A stretch of 64,000 nucleotides of DNA, from NCBI RefSeq assembly GCF_000014425.1, contig NC_008530.1, positions 1 to 64,000 on the forward strand. Direction: 5' to 3'. The translations under genes were made by a program, and so were the position numbers. The notes under the pieces were generated by a model. The model made no database searches and was not told the origin of the DNA. It saw nothing but the letters and a program-made list of their open reading frames with translations. Shown here piece after piece: positions 19,556 to 27,378 of this stretch. Position 1 is the stretch's first letter, and every line of letters starts with the position of its first letter. Source of the stretch: Lactobacillus gasseri ATCC 33323 = JCM 1131. Its GTDB lineage: Bacteria > Bacillota > Bacilli > Lactobacillales > Lactobacillaceae.

Positions 19556-20257
19556 TTATTTTGCTCCGTGAGTAGAATTAATTCGGCGAATATTTTGGTC
19601 TTTTTCAAGAGCTAGGATGATGTCATTTTCATCTTTTCTATTCTTGATGACGCCATCTACATTAACAACAATGTGTTCGGAAGTTACATCAATAATTTTA
19701 ATAGAAATTTGTTCAACTTCGTTTAAAGCTAGTTCTTTTTTCAATTCATTGAGAACGTCGGGACGGTTATTGGCTTCAATTTGAACGTTAAAGCGAACAT
19801 GAAGAATAATAAAATTAATAAATGTATCATCATGAAAAATAATTTGGATAATGAATAAAAAGACTGTGCTGACAATTCCGATGACATACATTCCAGCACC
19901 CACTGCCATACCGATAGCAGCAGTTGCCCAAACACCAGCTGCAGTAGTTAAACCAGAAATCTGTTCTCGTCTAACTAGGATTGTACCGGCACCAATAAAG
20001 GAAATTCCAGTTACAATTTGAGCTGCAATTCTTGATGGATCAAGTGAAATATCATGTAGTGATAATAAGTCAAAGAAGCCATATTTAGAAACTAGCATAA
20101 ATAGAGCAGAGGCGACGGCAACAACCATGTGAGTTCTAATGCCTGCGCTTTTTCTTTGAGTGGCACGTTCATAGCCGATTGCTGTTCCGCAAAGAGCGGC
20201 AACTAAAATTCGTAGTAACCAATCTAATTCAGTTGAAAGTGATGTTAAACCTACCAT
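19556..20257 (-). CDS. MgtC/SapB family membrane protein
   Basis: A 233-residue protein with the MgtC signature near the N-terminus (LVAALCGTAIGYERATQRKSAGIRTH), four to five transmembrane helices up to about residue 145, and a soluble ACT-like C-terminal domain (about 150-230). MgtC proteins act in magnesium limitation and membrane-energy homeostasis; the exact role in lactobacilli is not established. SD GAAGGGAT precedes the ATG. The next minus-strand gene is separated by a strong hairpin. Confidence 0.9.
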   Translation of the reverse strand: MVGLTSLSTELDWLLRILVAALCGTAIGYERATQRKSAGIRTHMVVAVASALFMLVSKYGFFDLLSLHDISLDPSRIAAQIVTGISFIGAGTILVRREQISGLTTAAGVWATAAIGMAVGAGMYVIGIVSTVFLFIIQIIFHDDTFINFIILHVRFNVQIEANNRPDVLNELKKELALNEVEQISIKIIDVTSEHIVVNVDGVIKNRKDENDIILALEKDQNIRRINSTHGAK

Positions 20258-20345
20258 AATTAATCCCTTCTATATAACAGATACGCTTTTATTGTAGCCC
20301 AGATTTAGTCGAATATTCATTTAAGTAAAAAGTTTAAAAAATCTC

Positions 20346-20374
20346 TTGTACAGAAACATATAATATGGTTAAAT
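20346..20374 (+). promoter_or_regulatory. Probable promoter of the first tRNA-Thr
   Basis: TTGTAC (20346-20351), 17 bases, TTAAAT (20369-20374), 21 bases before the tRNA. A TATAAT at 20359-20364 is an alternative -10. Confidence 0.45.
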
Positions 20375-20395
20375 ACATAATTGTCATATAAACAG

Positions 20396-20468
20396 GCTGA
20401 CTTAGCTCAGTTGGCAGAGCACGTCACTAGTAATGATGAGGTCGAAGGTTCGAATCCTTTAGTCAGCA
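20396..20468 (+). tRNA. tRNA-Thr (anticodon AGU), C32 version
   Basis: It folds as a full cloverleaf: acceptor GCTGACT/AGTCAGC, D stem GCTC/GAGC, anticodon stem CGTCA/TGATG with loop CTAGTAA, T stem GAAGG/CCTTT with loop TTCGAAT. Anticodon AGT reads Thr codons. G1-C72 and C2-G71 fit threonyl-tRNA synthetase identity. CCA is not encoded. It has its own terminator (20496-20536). Confidence 0.95.
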
Positions 20469-20495
20469 TTTTTTGTGCTCATATTTAATTAAAAG

Positions 20496-20536
20496 CTATC
20501 AAATTATTTCTTAAAATACTGATTTGATAGTTTTTT
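20496..20536 (+). terminator. Terminator of the first tRNA-Thr
   Basis: CTATCAAAT (20496-20504) pairs with ATTTGATAG (20522-20530), followed by six T. Confidence 0.8.
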
Positions 20537-20602
20537 CTTTGCTTTGAACTAGAATAAAAAGGTTTGGGAGCAAGCGTTAAGCCTTTTTTGTGTTTAGGTA
20601 TT

Positions 20603-20638
20603 TGAAAAGGATTATCTTCAGTATTAGAGATAATCCTT
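20603..20638 (-). terminator. Terminator of the HAD phosphatase gene
   Basis: Ten-base-pair perfect stem AAGGATTATC (20607-20616) with GATAATCCTT (20629-20638). The minus-strand side continues in T residues. The remaining gap from 20537 to 20748 shows no gene. Confidence 0.7.
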
Positions 20639-20748
20639 CTTGGTTCGAGCTATTATATTTTTTGACACGTTCAAGATGAGATAAAGTAATTAATTTATTA
20701 GCCAATAAAGATATTAACAATTTTAAAGCCAATTGTAGTACTAAATAA

Positions 20749-21375
20749 TTATCTTTTAACTATTTCTTCTAAATTAATTGGGTTATTTAATTGATAATCT
20801 GCTTCAGGAAGTTCTTCATGTGCTCCCCAATTGGCTAAAGCAAATTTCACTTTAGCGGCGTTAGCAGTTAACATATCATATTTGGTATCACCTACATAAA
20901 GCGTTTCAGTACGATCTACACCAAGTTTACTTATTGCGAAATTTAATGGCTCAGGATTAGGTTTATGATTCTTAGTATCACTTGCAGTAACAATTACATC
21001 GAAATAATCATCTAGTCCAAAGTGACCGACTTCATTAATATATTCTTGTTTAGTTTTTGAAGTAACAATTCCTAAAGTAATTCCCTTTTGAGATAGAGAT
21101 TTGATAGTTTCGGGGATATTATTAAATAATGTATCTTCATCAACTCGGTTACTAGCTTTTTCAGACCAACTTTTAGCCATTTTATTGATCAATACTTTAT
21201 TCTTAGTAAAATGCTTAATGGCATCTCTTCCAGGAATTCCCAATGCAAAGGCTAAATCGTTAATATTAACATTTGTATTTAAATATTCTTTAATAACCTC
21301 TTTGAATGTGGAAAGAACAACCTTTTGTATATCAACAATAGTGCCATCTACATCGAATAAAATTGTCTTAATCAT
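20749..21375 (-). CDS. HAD-superfamily phosphatase (PpaX/Gph-like)
   Basis: A 208-residue haloacid-dehalogenase phosphatase. Motif I is DVDGTIVD at the N-terminus, motif II TSKT near residue 106, motif III lysine in NHKPNPEP and motif IV VGDTKYDM. The helical cap between motifs I and II fits subclass I enzymes such as pyrophosphatase PpaX or phosphoglycolate phosphatase; the substrate cannot be read from sequence. SD AAGGAG lies seven bases before the ATG. It stands alone on the minus strand just after a tRNA. Confidence 0.85.
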   Translation of the reverse strand: MIKTILFDVDGTIVDIQKVVLSTFKEVIKEYLNTNVNINDLAFALGIPGRDAIKHFTKNKVLINKMAKSWSEKASNRVDEDTLFNNIPETIKSLSQKGITLGIVTSKTKQEYINEVGHFGLDDYFDVIVTASDTKNHKPNPEPLNFAISKLGVDRTETLYVGDTKYDMLTANAAKVKFALANWGAHEELPEADYQLNNPINLEEIVKR

Positions 21376-21756
21376 AATTTACTCCTTATTTATAAAGCGG
21401 TTACAGCAATTATATCAAAAGCATAATTATCTGAATATGAAAAAACTACTAATTTCCTTAATAGCAATAGCGTTTATAATTGGCATCATTTTTAATTAAT
21501 ACACTAGAGAACTGAAATAAGTTTACGTAATACCGTAATACGCCTTGTTTTAGTTTTTTATTGCTGTGGTTCAATACGTAATTGGATGGTCAATGATTTA
21601 ACTAATGGAGTATCAGAATAAAGCTTAGTATTTATAGATCTACCTGTTTGTTAACAAAATATGTCATATATAATTGACAATTCTGAAATAAATATTATAC
21701 TTAAAGTATAAAAAGTCACATATATATGACTTATAAGAATGATAGAAAGAATTGCC
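21376..21756. other. Intergenic region with HTH operators; no convincing gene
   Basis: This 380-base stretch contains one hydrophobic 20-codon frame (21437-21499) without an SD, a tandem CGTAATAC repeat near 21530, and the regulator promoter with two operators (21662-21732). I see nothing else. Confidence 0.6.
21662..21732 (+). promoter_or_regulatory. Promoter with two matching operators for the XRE regulator
   Basis: Two inverted repeats share the form GTCA-N8-TGAC: 21663-21678 and 21715-21730, centre to centre 52 bases. The first overlaps the -35 TTGACA (21674-21679), which is 16 bases from TATACT (21696-21701). The second lies just upstream of the coding region. Autoregulation by the adjacent HTH protein is likely (inference). 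Confidence 0.65.
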
Positions 21757-21951
21757 ATGAACAGAGTTAAAGAATATCGAAAGCAAAAAGGCTTATCACA
21801 GATGGCATTAGCTAAAAGGATAGATGTTGCTAGGCAAACAATAAATTTAATTGAAAATGATAAATATAATCCTTCATTAGATTTATGTTTGAAGTTAGCG
21901 CATGAGTTAGATACAGATTTAAATACATTATTCTGGGATGGAGATGTTTAA
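21757..21951 (+). CDS. XRE-family HTH transcriptional regulator
   Basis: A 64-residue single-domain Cro/CI-type HTH protein: MNRVKEYRKQKGLSQMALAKRI, then VARQTINLIENDKYNPSLDLCLKLA in two halves, ending LNTLFWDGDV. This is the compact type that pairs with small membrane proteins in Firmicutes. The ATG at 21757 is preferred over one at 21739 because family members start at this MN/RVKE point; no strong SD is seen for either. It is two bases from the membrane-protein gene and the SD for that gene lies in its end, so the two are cotranscribed. Confidence 0.9.
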   Translation: MNRVKEYRKQKGLSQMALAKRIDVARQTINLIENDKYNPSLDLCLKLAHELDTDLNTLFWDGDV

Positions 21952-21953
21952 GA

Positions 21954-22472
21954 ATGAAAGCAAAAGAAACTAGATTCGAAAAATATATGAAATTTTGGTA
22001 CGGAATTTCTGGTCCACTTGATGAGCAGAAGCGTCAAGTTATGAATCGAATTGGGAATAGGGCATTTTTTATTTTCTTTTTAGGGATGGATGCAGCATTC
22101 TTAATTTCTCTGGTTTTAATTTCTTTCTATGGAGCAAACGTTGCATACATTTTTCTTAGCGGTAGTTTTTTTGTAATGCTAATGATTGTTAGTTTTTATG
22201 TAATGTTTCAATCCAAGAAATTTAAATTAACGGATAATGAGATAGAAAAAAATGAAGTCTCTAATGCTAAAAAGTCTGCTTGGATAAGAGGAATGATGTC
22301 AGGTTTATTTTTTGGAATTATGATGTTGATCCTAAATTTTCTGACTAGCTACGGTGATGGTTCTTGGACCTGGATTGAGATTCCTTCTAGTATAATTGGG
22401 GGTCTATTCTTTGGTATTGTTATGTCATTAGTTTGGGTTCACAGAATTAAAGTAGTAAAAGACGAAGATTAA
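21954..22472 (+). CDS. Four-helix membrane protein, DUF3278-like
   Basis: A 172-residue protein with a short cytoplasmic start (FEKYMKFWYGISGPLDEQKRQVMNRIGN) and four transmembrane segments at about residues 35-58, 62-85, 112-132 and 140-162. The GISGPLDE start resembles the DUF3278 family, which typically sits beside a compact XRE regulator. Function unknown. The gene ends at a strong terminator (22479-22523). Confidence 0.75.
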   Translation: MKAKETRFEKYMKFWYGISGPLDEQKRQVMNRIGNRAFFIFFLGMDAAFLISLVLISFYGANVAYIFLSGSFFVMLMIVSFYVMFQSKKFKLTDNEIEKNEVSNAKKSAWIRGMMSGLFFGIMMLILNFLTSYGDGSWTWIEIPSSIIGGLFFGIVMSLVWVHRIKVVKDED

Positions 22473-22478
22473 AGAATT

Positions 22479-22523
22479 AGCCATTTTTAATGCTAAATTG
22501 TTGCATTAAAAATGGCTTTTTTG
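22479..22523 (+). terminator. Terminator of the XRE/DUF3278 operon
   Basis: Fifteen-base-pair perfect stem AGCCATTTTTAATGC / GCATTAAAAATGGCT, then six T. Confidence 0.95.
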
Positions 22524-22566
22524 TTGAAAGAACTTCACGTAGCCCATAAATATTTGTATCATTTAA

Positions 22567-22581
22567 ATGTAATCGTTTGCA
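22567..22581. promoter_or_regulatory. cre site (full consensus match)
   Basis: ATGTAATCGTTTGCA satisfies every position of WTGNAANCGNWNNCW. It sits 24 bases before the aldo/keto reductase ATG and downstream of a weak promoter (TTGAAA 22524-22529, TAAATA 22547-22552), where CcpA could block transcription. Confidence 0.65.
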
Positions 22582-22604
22582 TGAAGATAGAAAAGATAAA
22601 GAAA

Positions 22605-23558
22605 ATGAAAACAACAAAATTAGGAAAAACAAGTTTAGATATTCCAGCTCTCGCTTTAGGCGTTATGCGGATGGGGACTAGAACTCCAGAAGAAGGAGCT
22701 GCTGCAATTAACGTGGCATATGAAGCTGGAGTAAATTTTATTGATTCGGCAGATATTTATGGACGTGGAAATTCAGAAAAAGTTTTTGGTAAGGCACTAA
22801 AATTATCTGACGTTAAACGTGAAGATTTATTTATTCAATCAAAGACTGGAATTGTCGTAGGGCCAAATGGAAGCCATGGATCGTTGGTTTATGGCTCACG
22901 CTATGAATTTACTAAAGAGCATATTTTGAATGCTGTTGATGGTATTTTGAAGAGAATGGATATTGATTACTTAGACTGCCTAGTCTTACATAGACCAGAT
23001 GTCTTGATGGATCTAGAAGTAATTAAACAAGCCTTTGATGTCTTGCAAGCTACCGGTAAAGTTAGATTCTTTGGTGTATCAAACTTTAATCCTGCTCAGT
23101 TTAAGATGCTTCAAAATGCAGTAAGTCAGCCTTTAATGTTTGATCAGGTGCAGTTTGGATTAATGCACACAGGGATGATTGATTTTGGCTTGCATACTAA
23201 TATGACTGATGATGCTTCTATTAATCACGATGGTAGTTTGCTTGAATTTCTACGGATGAATCACATTACTTTGCAGGCTTGGTCACCATTTCAATATGGA
23301 ACATTCGAAGGTACATTTATCAATAATCCGGCCTTTCCTGAATTAAATAAGAAATTGCAGGAAATCGGAGATAAATATGGCGTTGGTAAAAATGCAGTTG
23401 CGGCAGCTTGGATTCTTAGATGGCCTGGACAGGTTCAAGTCATTATGGGAACTATGACACCAGCTCATATTGTCGATTCTGCCAAGGGTGCAGATATTGA
23501 GCTGACTAATCAAGAATGGTATGATTTATATTTTGCTGCAGGACACGATTTACCATAA
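22605..23558 (+). CDS. Aldo/keto reductase
   Basis: An NADPH-dependent carbonyl reductase of 317 residues, cytoplasmic TIM barrel. The catalytic tetrad is visible: Asp and Tyr in DSADIYGRGNSE, Lys in IQSKTG and His in LVLHRPD. The C-terminal cofactor segment includes VIMGTMTPAHI. It most resembles the YcsN/YdhF group (LQAWSPFQYG). The ATG at 22605 gives the family-typical MKTTKLGKTSLDIPALALG; upstream in-frame ATGs run into the preceding terminator or the cre site. Substrate not predictable. Confidence 0.9.
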   Translation: MKTTKLGKTSLDIPALALGVMRMGTRTPEEGAAAINVAYEAGVNFIDSADIYGRGNSEKVFGKALKLSDVKREDLFIQSKTGIVVGPNGSHGSLVYGSRYEFTKEHILNAVDGILKRMDIDYLDCLVLHRPDVLMDLEVIKQAFDVLQATGKVRFFGVSNFNPAQFKMLQNAVSQPLMFDQVQFGLMHTGMIDFGLHTNMTDDASINHDGSLLEFLRMNHITLQAWSPFQYGTFEGTFINNPAFPELNKKLQEIGDKYGVGKNAVAAAWILRWPGQVQVIMGTMTPAHIVDSAKGADIELTNQEWYDLYFAAGHDLP

Positions 23559-23565
23559 AAAAGTT

Positions 23566-23594
23566 TTGCTTTTTATAAAATCATCTGATATACT
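23566..23594 (+). promoter_or_regulatory. Promoter of the second tRNA-Thr
   Basis: TTGCTT (23566-23571), 17 bases, extended -10 TGA-TATACT (-10 at 23589-23594). The tRNA starts 19 bases later. Confidence 0.7.
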
Positions 23595-23613
23595 AGTAGA
23601 CGTTGTGAGAAAT

Positions 23614-23686
23614 GCTGACTTAGCTCAGTTGGCAGAGCACGTCATTAGTAATGATGAGGTCGAAGGTTCGAATCCTTTAGTCAGCA
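23614..23686 (+). tRNA. tRNA-Thr (anticodon AGU), U32 version
   Basis: Identical to the tRNA at 20396-20468 except for one base in the anticodon loop: TTAGTAA instead of CTAGTAA, i.e. U at position 32 rather than C. All stems pair and CCA is not encoded. It has its own extended -10 promoter and a terminator (23695-23727). Confidence 0.95.
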
Positions 23687-23694
23687 CAAGTTAA

Positions 23695-23727
23695 AAGTCC
23701 TAATCTGATGGTTAGGGCTTTTTTTGT
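23695..23727 (+). terminator. Terminator of the second tRNA-Thr
   Basis: AAGTCCTAA (23695-23703) pairs with TTAGGGCTT (23712-23720, one G-U), followed by a T run. Confidence 0.85.
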
Positions 23728-23794
23728 TACTCTTTTAACTTGATATAATAAGATGTAGAAATAAATTGCGAAATATTAGAAAAGGTAAAAGCAG

Positions 23795-24955
23795 ATGAAG
23801 CTAAATCAAGATAAAGAAACTTTAGATCAAATAGCGCCATTAGTTGAGTATGCTTTTTTAAAAAATAATGATATACGTGAGGATCCCAACTTTTTAAGTC
23901 GTTATAACCATAGTATGAGCTTTGGCGAATATAAAGACGGCCATCTTGCTAGCTATATTATGGTAAATAAATTTAAGAGTATGATTTTTGCTAAAAAGGT
24001 TAAAATGGGCGGAGTTGGCTATGTTGCTTCTTATCCTGAAAATCGTGGTCAAGGCGATATTAACCGTTTGATGAAGGAAATTATGTTAGAACTACATGAC
24101 CAGAATTATGCAATTTCTAACTTAGCTCCATTTTCAGAGACTTTTTATCGTCGCTATGGCTATGAAAATGCTATTTATGAAAAAATGTATCAAATTCAGC
24201 CAGCCTACCTGCGCTTCTTTAAGGCTGTCCAAGAGGGAAAAGTAGTTCGCGGAAGATGGAGTGATTCATCCCTAAAAAACGCAGTAATTAAGCTATATCA
24301 GGCTAAACTCAATCAAGATGATCAAAGAAATACAGTAGTTCGCGCAGAATGGTGGTGGGATCGATTAGATACTTATTATCCTGGCAGATCAATTTGTGTT
24401 TATTTTGATAAAAAGCAGCAACCACAGGGGTATATGTTTTACCGAATTGTTGAGCGCAATTTTCGAGTAGAAGAAATGTATTATCAAACTCCGCAAGCAG
24501 CTAAAGCTTTACTAAGCATTATTGCAAGTCACAGTTCAAGTGATTTGAAGTACTATGTGAAAATGCCTGAAGAAAGCTTGTTAGAAGAATTCTTCCCAGA
24601 ACAAGAAGGAATCACCGTTAAAATCTTACCTTACATGATGACTAGAATCATTAATATTAAGCAAGTGTTGGAAGCATCGCCTTTAGTTAATAATAAGAAA
24701 CTAACTATTGAAGTCACTAACGATGATATTATTGCTGAAAATAACGGTGTCTGGTTAATTGACAATGCTAACGAACCAAGGGTAAGAGAAGTCGAAACCG
24801 ATCCAGATTATACAGCTTCTCTGACCAACTGGACGAAAGTTTTATTAGGCCACTTAACTTTAAAGCAGGCAGTTCAATTAGGCTTTGTTAAAGAAAATCA
24901 TCCAGTTAATACTGATTTTGTTAAGGGCGACGTTTCATTTTATGATTACTTTTAA
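23795..24955 (+). CDS. GNAT acetyltransferase, Eis-like
   Basis: A 386-residue protein laid out like Eis-family N-acetyltransferases: an N-terminal GNAT domain with the acetyl-CoA loop SYPENRGQGDINRLM, a second GNAT-like domain, and a C-terminal SCP2-like domain (about 285-386). The PFSETFYRRYGYE segment includes a Tyr where Eis has its catalytic Tyr, and the protein ends in YDYF; in Eis the C-terminal carboxylate acts as a base. The acceptor substrate is unknown. No strong SD is seen (GAAAAGG upstream). Confidence 0.85.
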   Translation: MKLNQDKETLDQIAPLVEYAFLKNNDIREDPNFLSRYNHSMSFGEYKDGHLASYIMVNKFKSMIFAKKVKMGGVGYVASYPENRGQGDINRLMKEIMLELHDQNYAISNLAPFSETFYRRYGYENAIYEKMYQIQPAYLRFFKAVQEGKVVRGRWSDSSLKNAVIKLYQAKLNQDDQRNTVVRAEWWWDRLDTYYPGRSICVYFDKKQQPQGYMFYRIVERNFRVEEMYYQTPQAAKALLSIIASHSSSDLKYYVKMPEESLLEEFFPEQEGITVKILPYMMTRIINIKQVLEASPLVNNKKLTIEVTNDDIIAENNGVWLIDNANEPRVREVETDPDYTASLTNWTKVLLGHLTLKQAVQLGFVKENHPVNTDFVKGDVSFYDYF

Positions 24956-25105
24956 TTAAAAATAGTTTTTCTGTTGTTTTACGGCAGTAAGTCTCATAAT
25001 CTTGCTATACTATTGATTTTAAATTTAAAAACCAAATATTATCCTACTTATCTTTTTTCATGCTAAGCTAAGGTAACAGATAAAACACAGAGAGGAGAAA
25101 TTATA

Positions 25106-25753
25106 ATGAAAGTAGGTATTATTGGTGCTTCAGGCATGGCAGGAAGTGCAATTTATAAGTTAGCTAGTCAAAATAAGGACTTAGAGGTAACTGGAATTGT
25201 TAGAGATGAAGATAAGGCTAAAAGAGTCTTAGGTAAGGATGCTAAACTCTTAATTGGTGACGTTTTAACAATGGATGACAGTTTACTCCAACAATTTAAT
25301 GTGATTGTTGACGCCTTTGGGACTAAGCCTGAAAAAGCAAGAGATCAGGTAAAGCTTGCTACTAAGTTATGCGGTCTAGCTAAGAATAAAGATATTAGAG
25401 TAATTTTTATTTTAGGTGCTGGCAGTCTTAGAACTGGAATTGATAATCACTTAGTCGTTGAAGATATTAAGAAATTAACAGGCTCTGAAAACTGGATTAA
25501 TACACCAAAAGAACAGTTGAATGAGTTGAATTATTTAAAGCAAGTCGAAGATGTAGATTGGCTCGGAATTTCACCAGCCTTAACCTTTGAAGCAGGTCCA
25601 GAAGCTGCGGGGTATATGTTAGGTAATGATACTTTGCTCTACAACAATAACAATGAATCTAAAGTAACTTCGGGCACAATGGCACGCTTAGTTGTAAATG
25701 AGATTGTTCACCCAGAACACCATAAAGAAAGAATTACTTTAGTCGATGAATAA
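25106..25753 (+). CDS. NAD(P)-binding atypical SDR (YwnB-like)
   Basis: A 215-residue Rossmann protein with the dinucleotide motif GIIGASGMAGSAI at the N-terminus and FILGAGSLRTG mid-protein. It belongs to the group of NAD(P)H-binding proteins often annotated as NADH-flavin reductases; enzymatic activity is inferred from family only. SD AGAGAGGAG precedes the ATG. A -10 TATACT lies about 100 bases upstream, and a shared terminator follows. Confidence 0.85.
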   Translation: MKVGIIGASGMAGSAIYKLASQNKDLEVTGIVRDEDKAKRVLGKDAKLLIGDVLTMDDSLLQQFNVIVDAFGTKPEKARDQVKLATKLCGLAKNKDIRVIFILGAGSLRTGIDNHLVVEDIKKLTGSENWINTPKEQLNELNYLKQVEDVDWLGISPALTFEAGPEAAGYMLGNDTLLYNNNNESKVTSGTMARLVVNEIVHPEHHKERITLVDE

Positions 25754-25796
25754 AAAATAACCGCTACAACGCTCAGGCGCTATAGCGGTTATTTTT
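25754..25796. terminator. Bidirectional terminator
   Basis: Stem AAAATAACCGCTA (25754-25766) with TAGCGGTTATTTT (25783-25795) between convergent genes. Confidence 0.88.
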
Positions 25797-25805
25797 ATGT
25801 AATAT

Positions 25806-26495
25806 TTAATTATTAGCAACTAAAGAACGATAAAAGTTGGCTTTAGTTTGACGGTAGTAAGGAGTAATCCAAATAAATCCAATACCGCAAGTGATTAAAC
25901 CAAGTAAGCCCCAACCAATGAAACTTAAGTCTAGAACAAATAAGTCCATCTTATGTCCATCCATTAACTTACGACTTTCGGTAATAGCTTCAGTTGCTCC
26001 AATATCAGTTTGACCAGCTGAAAACTTATCTTTTAAGATATAAGGTGTCATGGCATAGGAATAACCTTTAATAAAACCAGGAATAATAAATAAAATGGTC
26101 CATAAACTAACGAATAAATTAGTCATAAATAGGGTAAATAAACTATTCTTAAAGCGTCCGTTGCTATAAGCACTAAAAATACCAGAATACCAAGGCTCCA
26201 TCTTGCCTGTTTCAACGAAATCTAAGATTGTGTAGGCAACTCCCCATAAAATTAAACCGGTAATTAAACCAACAATAATTTCTGATAGGTTATAGGCGGG
26301 CTTGTATCCTTGAATTAAGTTATCTTTATTAAAGCGTAGAACAGTATAAGTGAAGTCTTTTCCAGTCCAGATCCAGCGGTTGAGATCCATAATAACTGCG
26401 TTAACTAACCAGGCAAAGATAGTTAGGCAAATAGCCCAGCCCCAATTGCCGCGTAGTTGATCTTTTGCAGCTTGTTTCATTTGTGCACGTGTCAT
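25806..26495 (-). CDS. DUF975-family integral membrane protein
   Basis: A 229-residue membrane protein with about five transmembrane segments (around residues 18-40, 78-100, 125-150, 175-215) and the DUF975 hallmarks: start TRAQMKQAAKDQLRGNWG, central IPGFIKGYSYAMTPYIL and a C-terminal region with SRKLMDGHKMDLFVLDLSFIGW. Function unknown in the family. The ATG at 26495 is chosen for its fit to the family start and the purine-rich GAGAGAAG upstream. Confidence 0.9.
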   Translation of the reverse strand: MTRAQMKQAAKDQLRGNWGWAICLTIFAWLVNAVIMDLNRWIWTGKDFTYTVLRFNKDNLIQGYKPAYNLSEIIVGLITGLILWGVAYTILDFVETGKMEPWYSGIFSAYSNGRFKNSLFTLFMTNLFVSLWTILFIIPGFIKGYSYAMTPYILKDKFSAGQTDIGATEAITESRKLMDGHKMDLFVLDLSFIGWGLLGLITCGIGFIWITPYYRQTKANFYRSLVANN

Positions 26496-26593
26496 AGTAT
26501 TACTTCTCTCTAACAATATATTAACTTCTAACCATTCTAATCTTACCACTAATCTTTAAGTAATTTGAAAAACTAAAATCTGCCATGTTCTGC

Positions 26594-26599
26594 TATAAT
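26594..26599 (+). promoter_or_regulatory. Extended -10 promoter of the HAD gene
   Basis: TGC-TATAAT; no good -35. It lies 37 bases before the TTG start. Confidence 0.5.
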
Positions 26600-26635
26600 C
26601 AAAATTACTAACTTAAATAGAAGAAGGGTTGCTAC

Positions 26636-27343
26636 TTGAAATATAAACAATTAATTTTTGACGTTGATGATACTTTGATCGACTTTGCGGCTACGGAAGA
26701 TTCATCTTTGCATGCATTATTTAAATCGCACAAGTTGCCTCTTTCTTCTGATTTGCAGAAACAATATCATACTTATAATCAAGGGCTTTGGCGCAGGCTT
26801 GAATTAGGTGAGATTACGTATGATGAGCTAAGTGAGATGACTTTTCATGATTTTATTAAAGAGCATTTTAATCTAGAGGTAGATGGTAATGAATGGATGA
26901 ACGAATACCGTTCTTATTTTGGCGAAGCGCACCAGTTGTTGCCTGGTGTAGAAGACACGCTTAGGTTTGCGAAGAAGCAGGGATATAAGTTAACTGTATT
27001 AAGTAACGGCGAAAAGTTTATGCAGCGTCACCGCTTAGAGTTAGCTGGAATTAAGGACTACTTTGACTTAATTGTAACGTCTGAAGAGGCACATTATTCT
27101 AAGCCTGATCCACATGCCTTTGATTATTTCTTTAGTAGAACTGAAATTGGTCCGAATGAAACCTTGTTCTTTGGGGATGGGTTGCAGTCAGATATTTTAG
27201 GTGCTGAAAAATACGGCTTTGATAGTATTTGGTATAATCATCGTCACAGAAAAGATACTATTGGTCTTCATCCCTTATTTGAGGTCGAAACTTATCCTGA
27301 ATTTGTAAAAATAATGCAAAATGATTTTCAAAAAGCATATTAA
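26636..27343 (+). CDS. HAD hydrolase, YjjG/YfnB family (nucleotidase-like)
   Basis: A 235-residue HAD phosphatase: motif I DVDDTLIDF, motif II LSNGEK, motif III Lys in HYSKPDPHAFDYF, motif IV FFGDGLQSDILGAEKYGFDSIWYN. This pattern is that of YjjG-type 5'-nucleotidases, which clear non-canonical pyrimidine nucleotides in E. coli; the substrate here is inference. Translation begins with TTG at 26636, supported by AAGAAGGG about seven bases upstream and the immediate start of the fold (KYKQLIFDVDD). Confidence 0.88.
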   Translation: MKYKQLIFDVDDTLIDFAATEDSSLHALFKSHKLPLSSDLQKQYHTYNQGLWRRLELGEITYDELSEMTFHDFIKEHFNLEVDGNEWMNEYRSYFGEAHQLLPGVEDTLRFAKKQGYKLTVLSNGEKFMQRHRLELAGIKDYFDLIVTSEEAHYSKPDPHAFDYFFSRTEIGPNETLFFGDGLQSDILGAEKYGFDSIWYNHRHRKDTIGLHPLFEVETYPEFVKIMQNDFQKAY

Positions 27344-27368
27344 AAGGAGTGCGTGAGGCACTCCTTTT
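27342..27368. terminator. Bidirectional terminator
   Basis: AAAAGGAGTGC (27342-27352) pairs with GCACTCCTTTT (27358-27368), between convergent genes, overlapping the HAD stop. Confidence 0.88.
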
Positions 27369-27378
27369 GTGTTACATA

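Noticed and set aside
22512-22604. Long N-terminal extension of the aldo/keto reductase
   Set aside because: It runs into the preceding terminator and the cre site, and is absent from the family.
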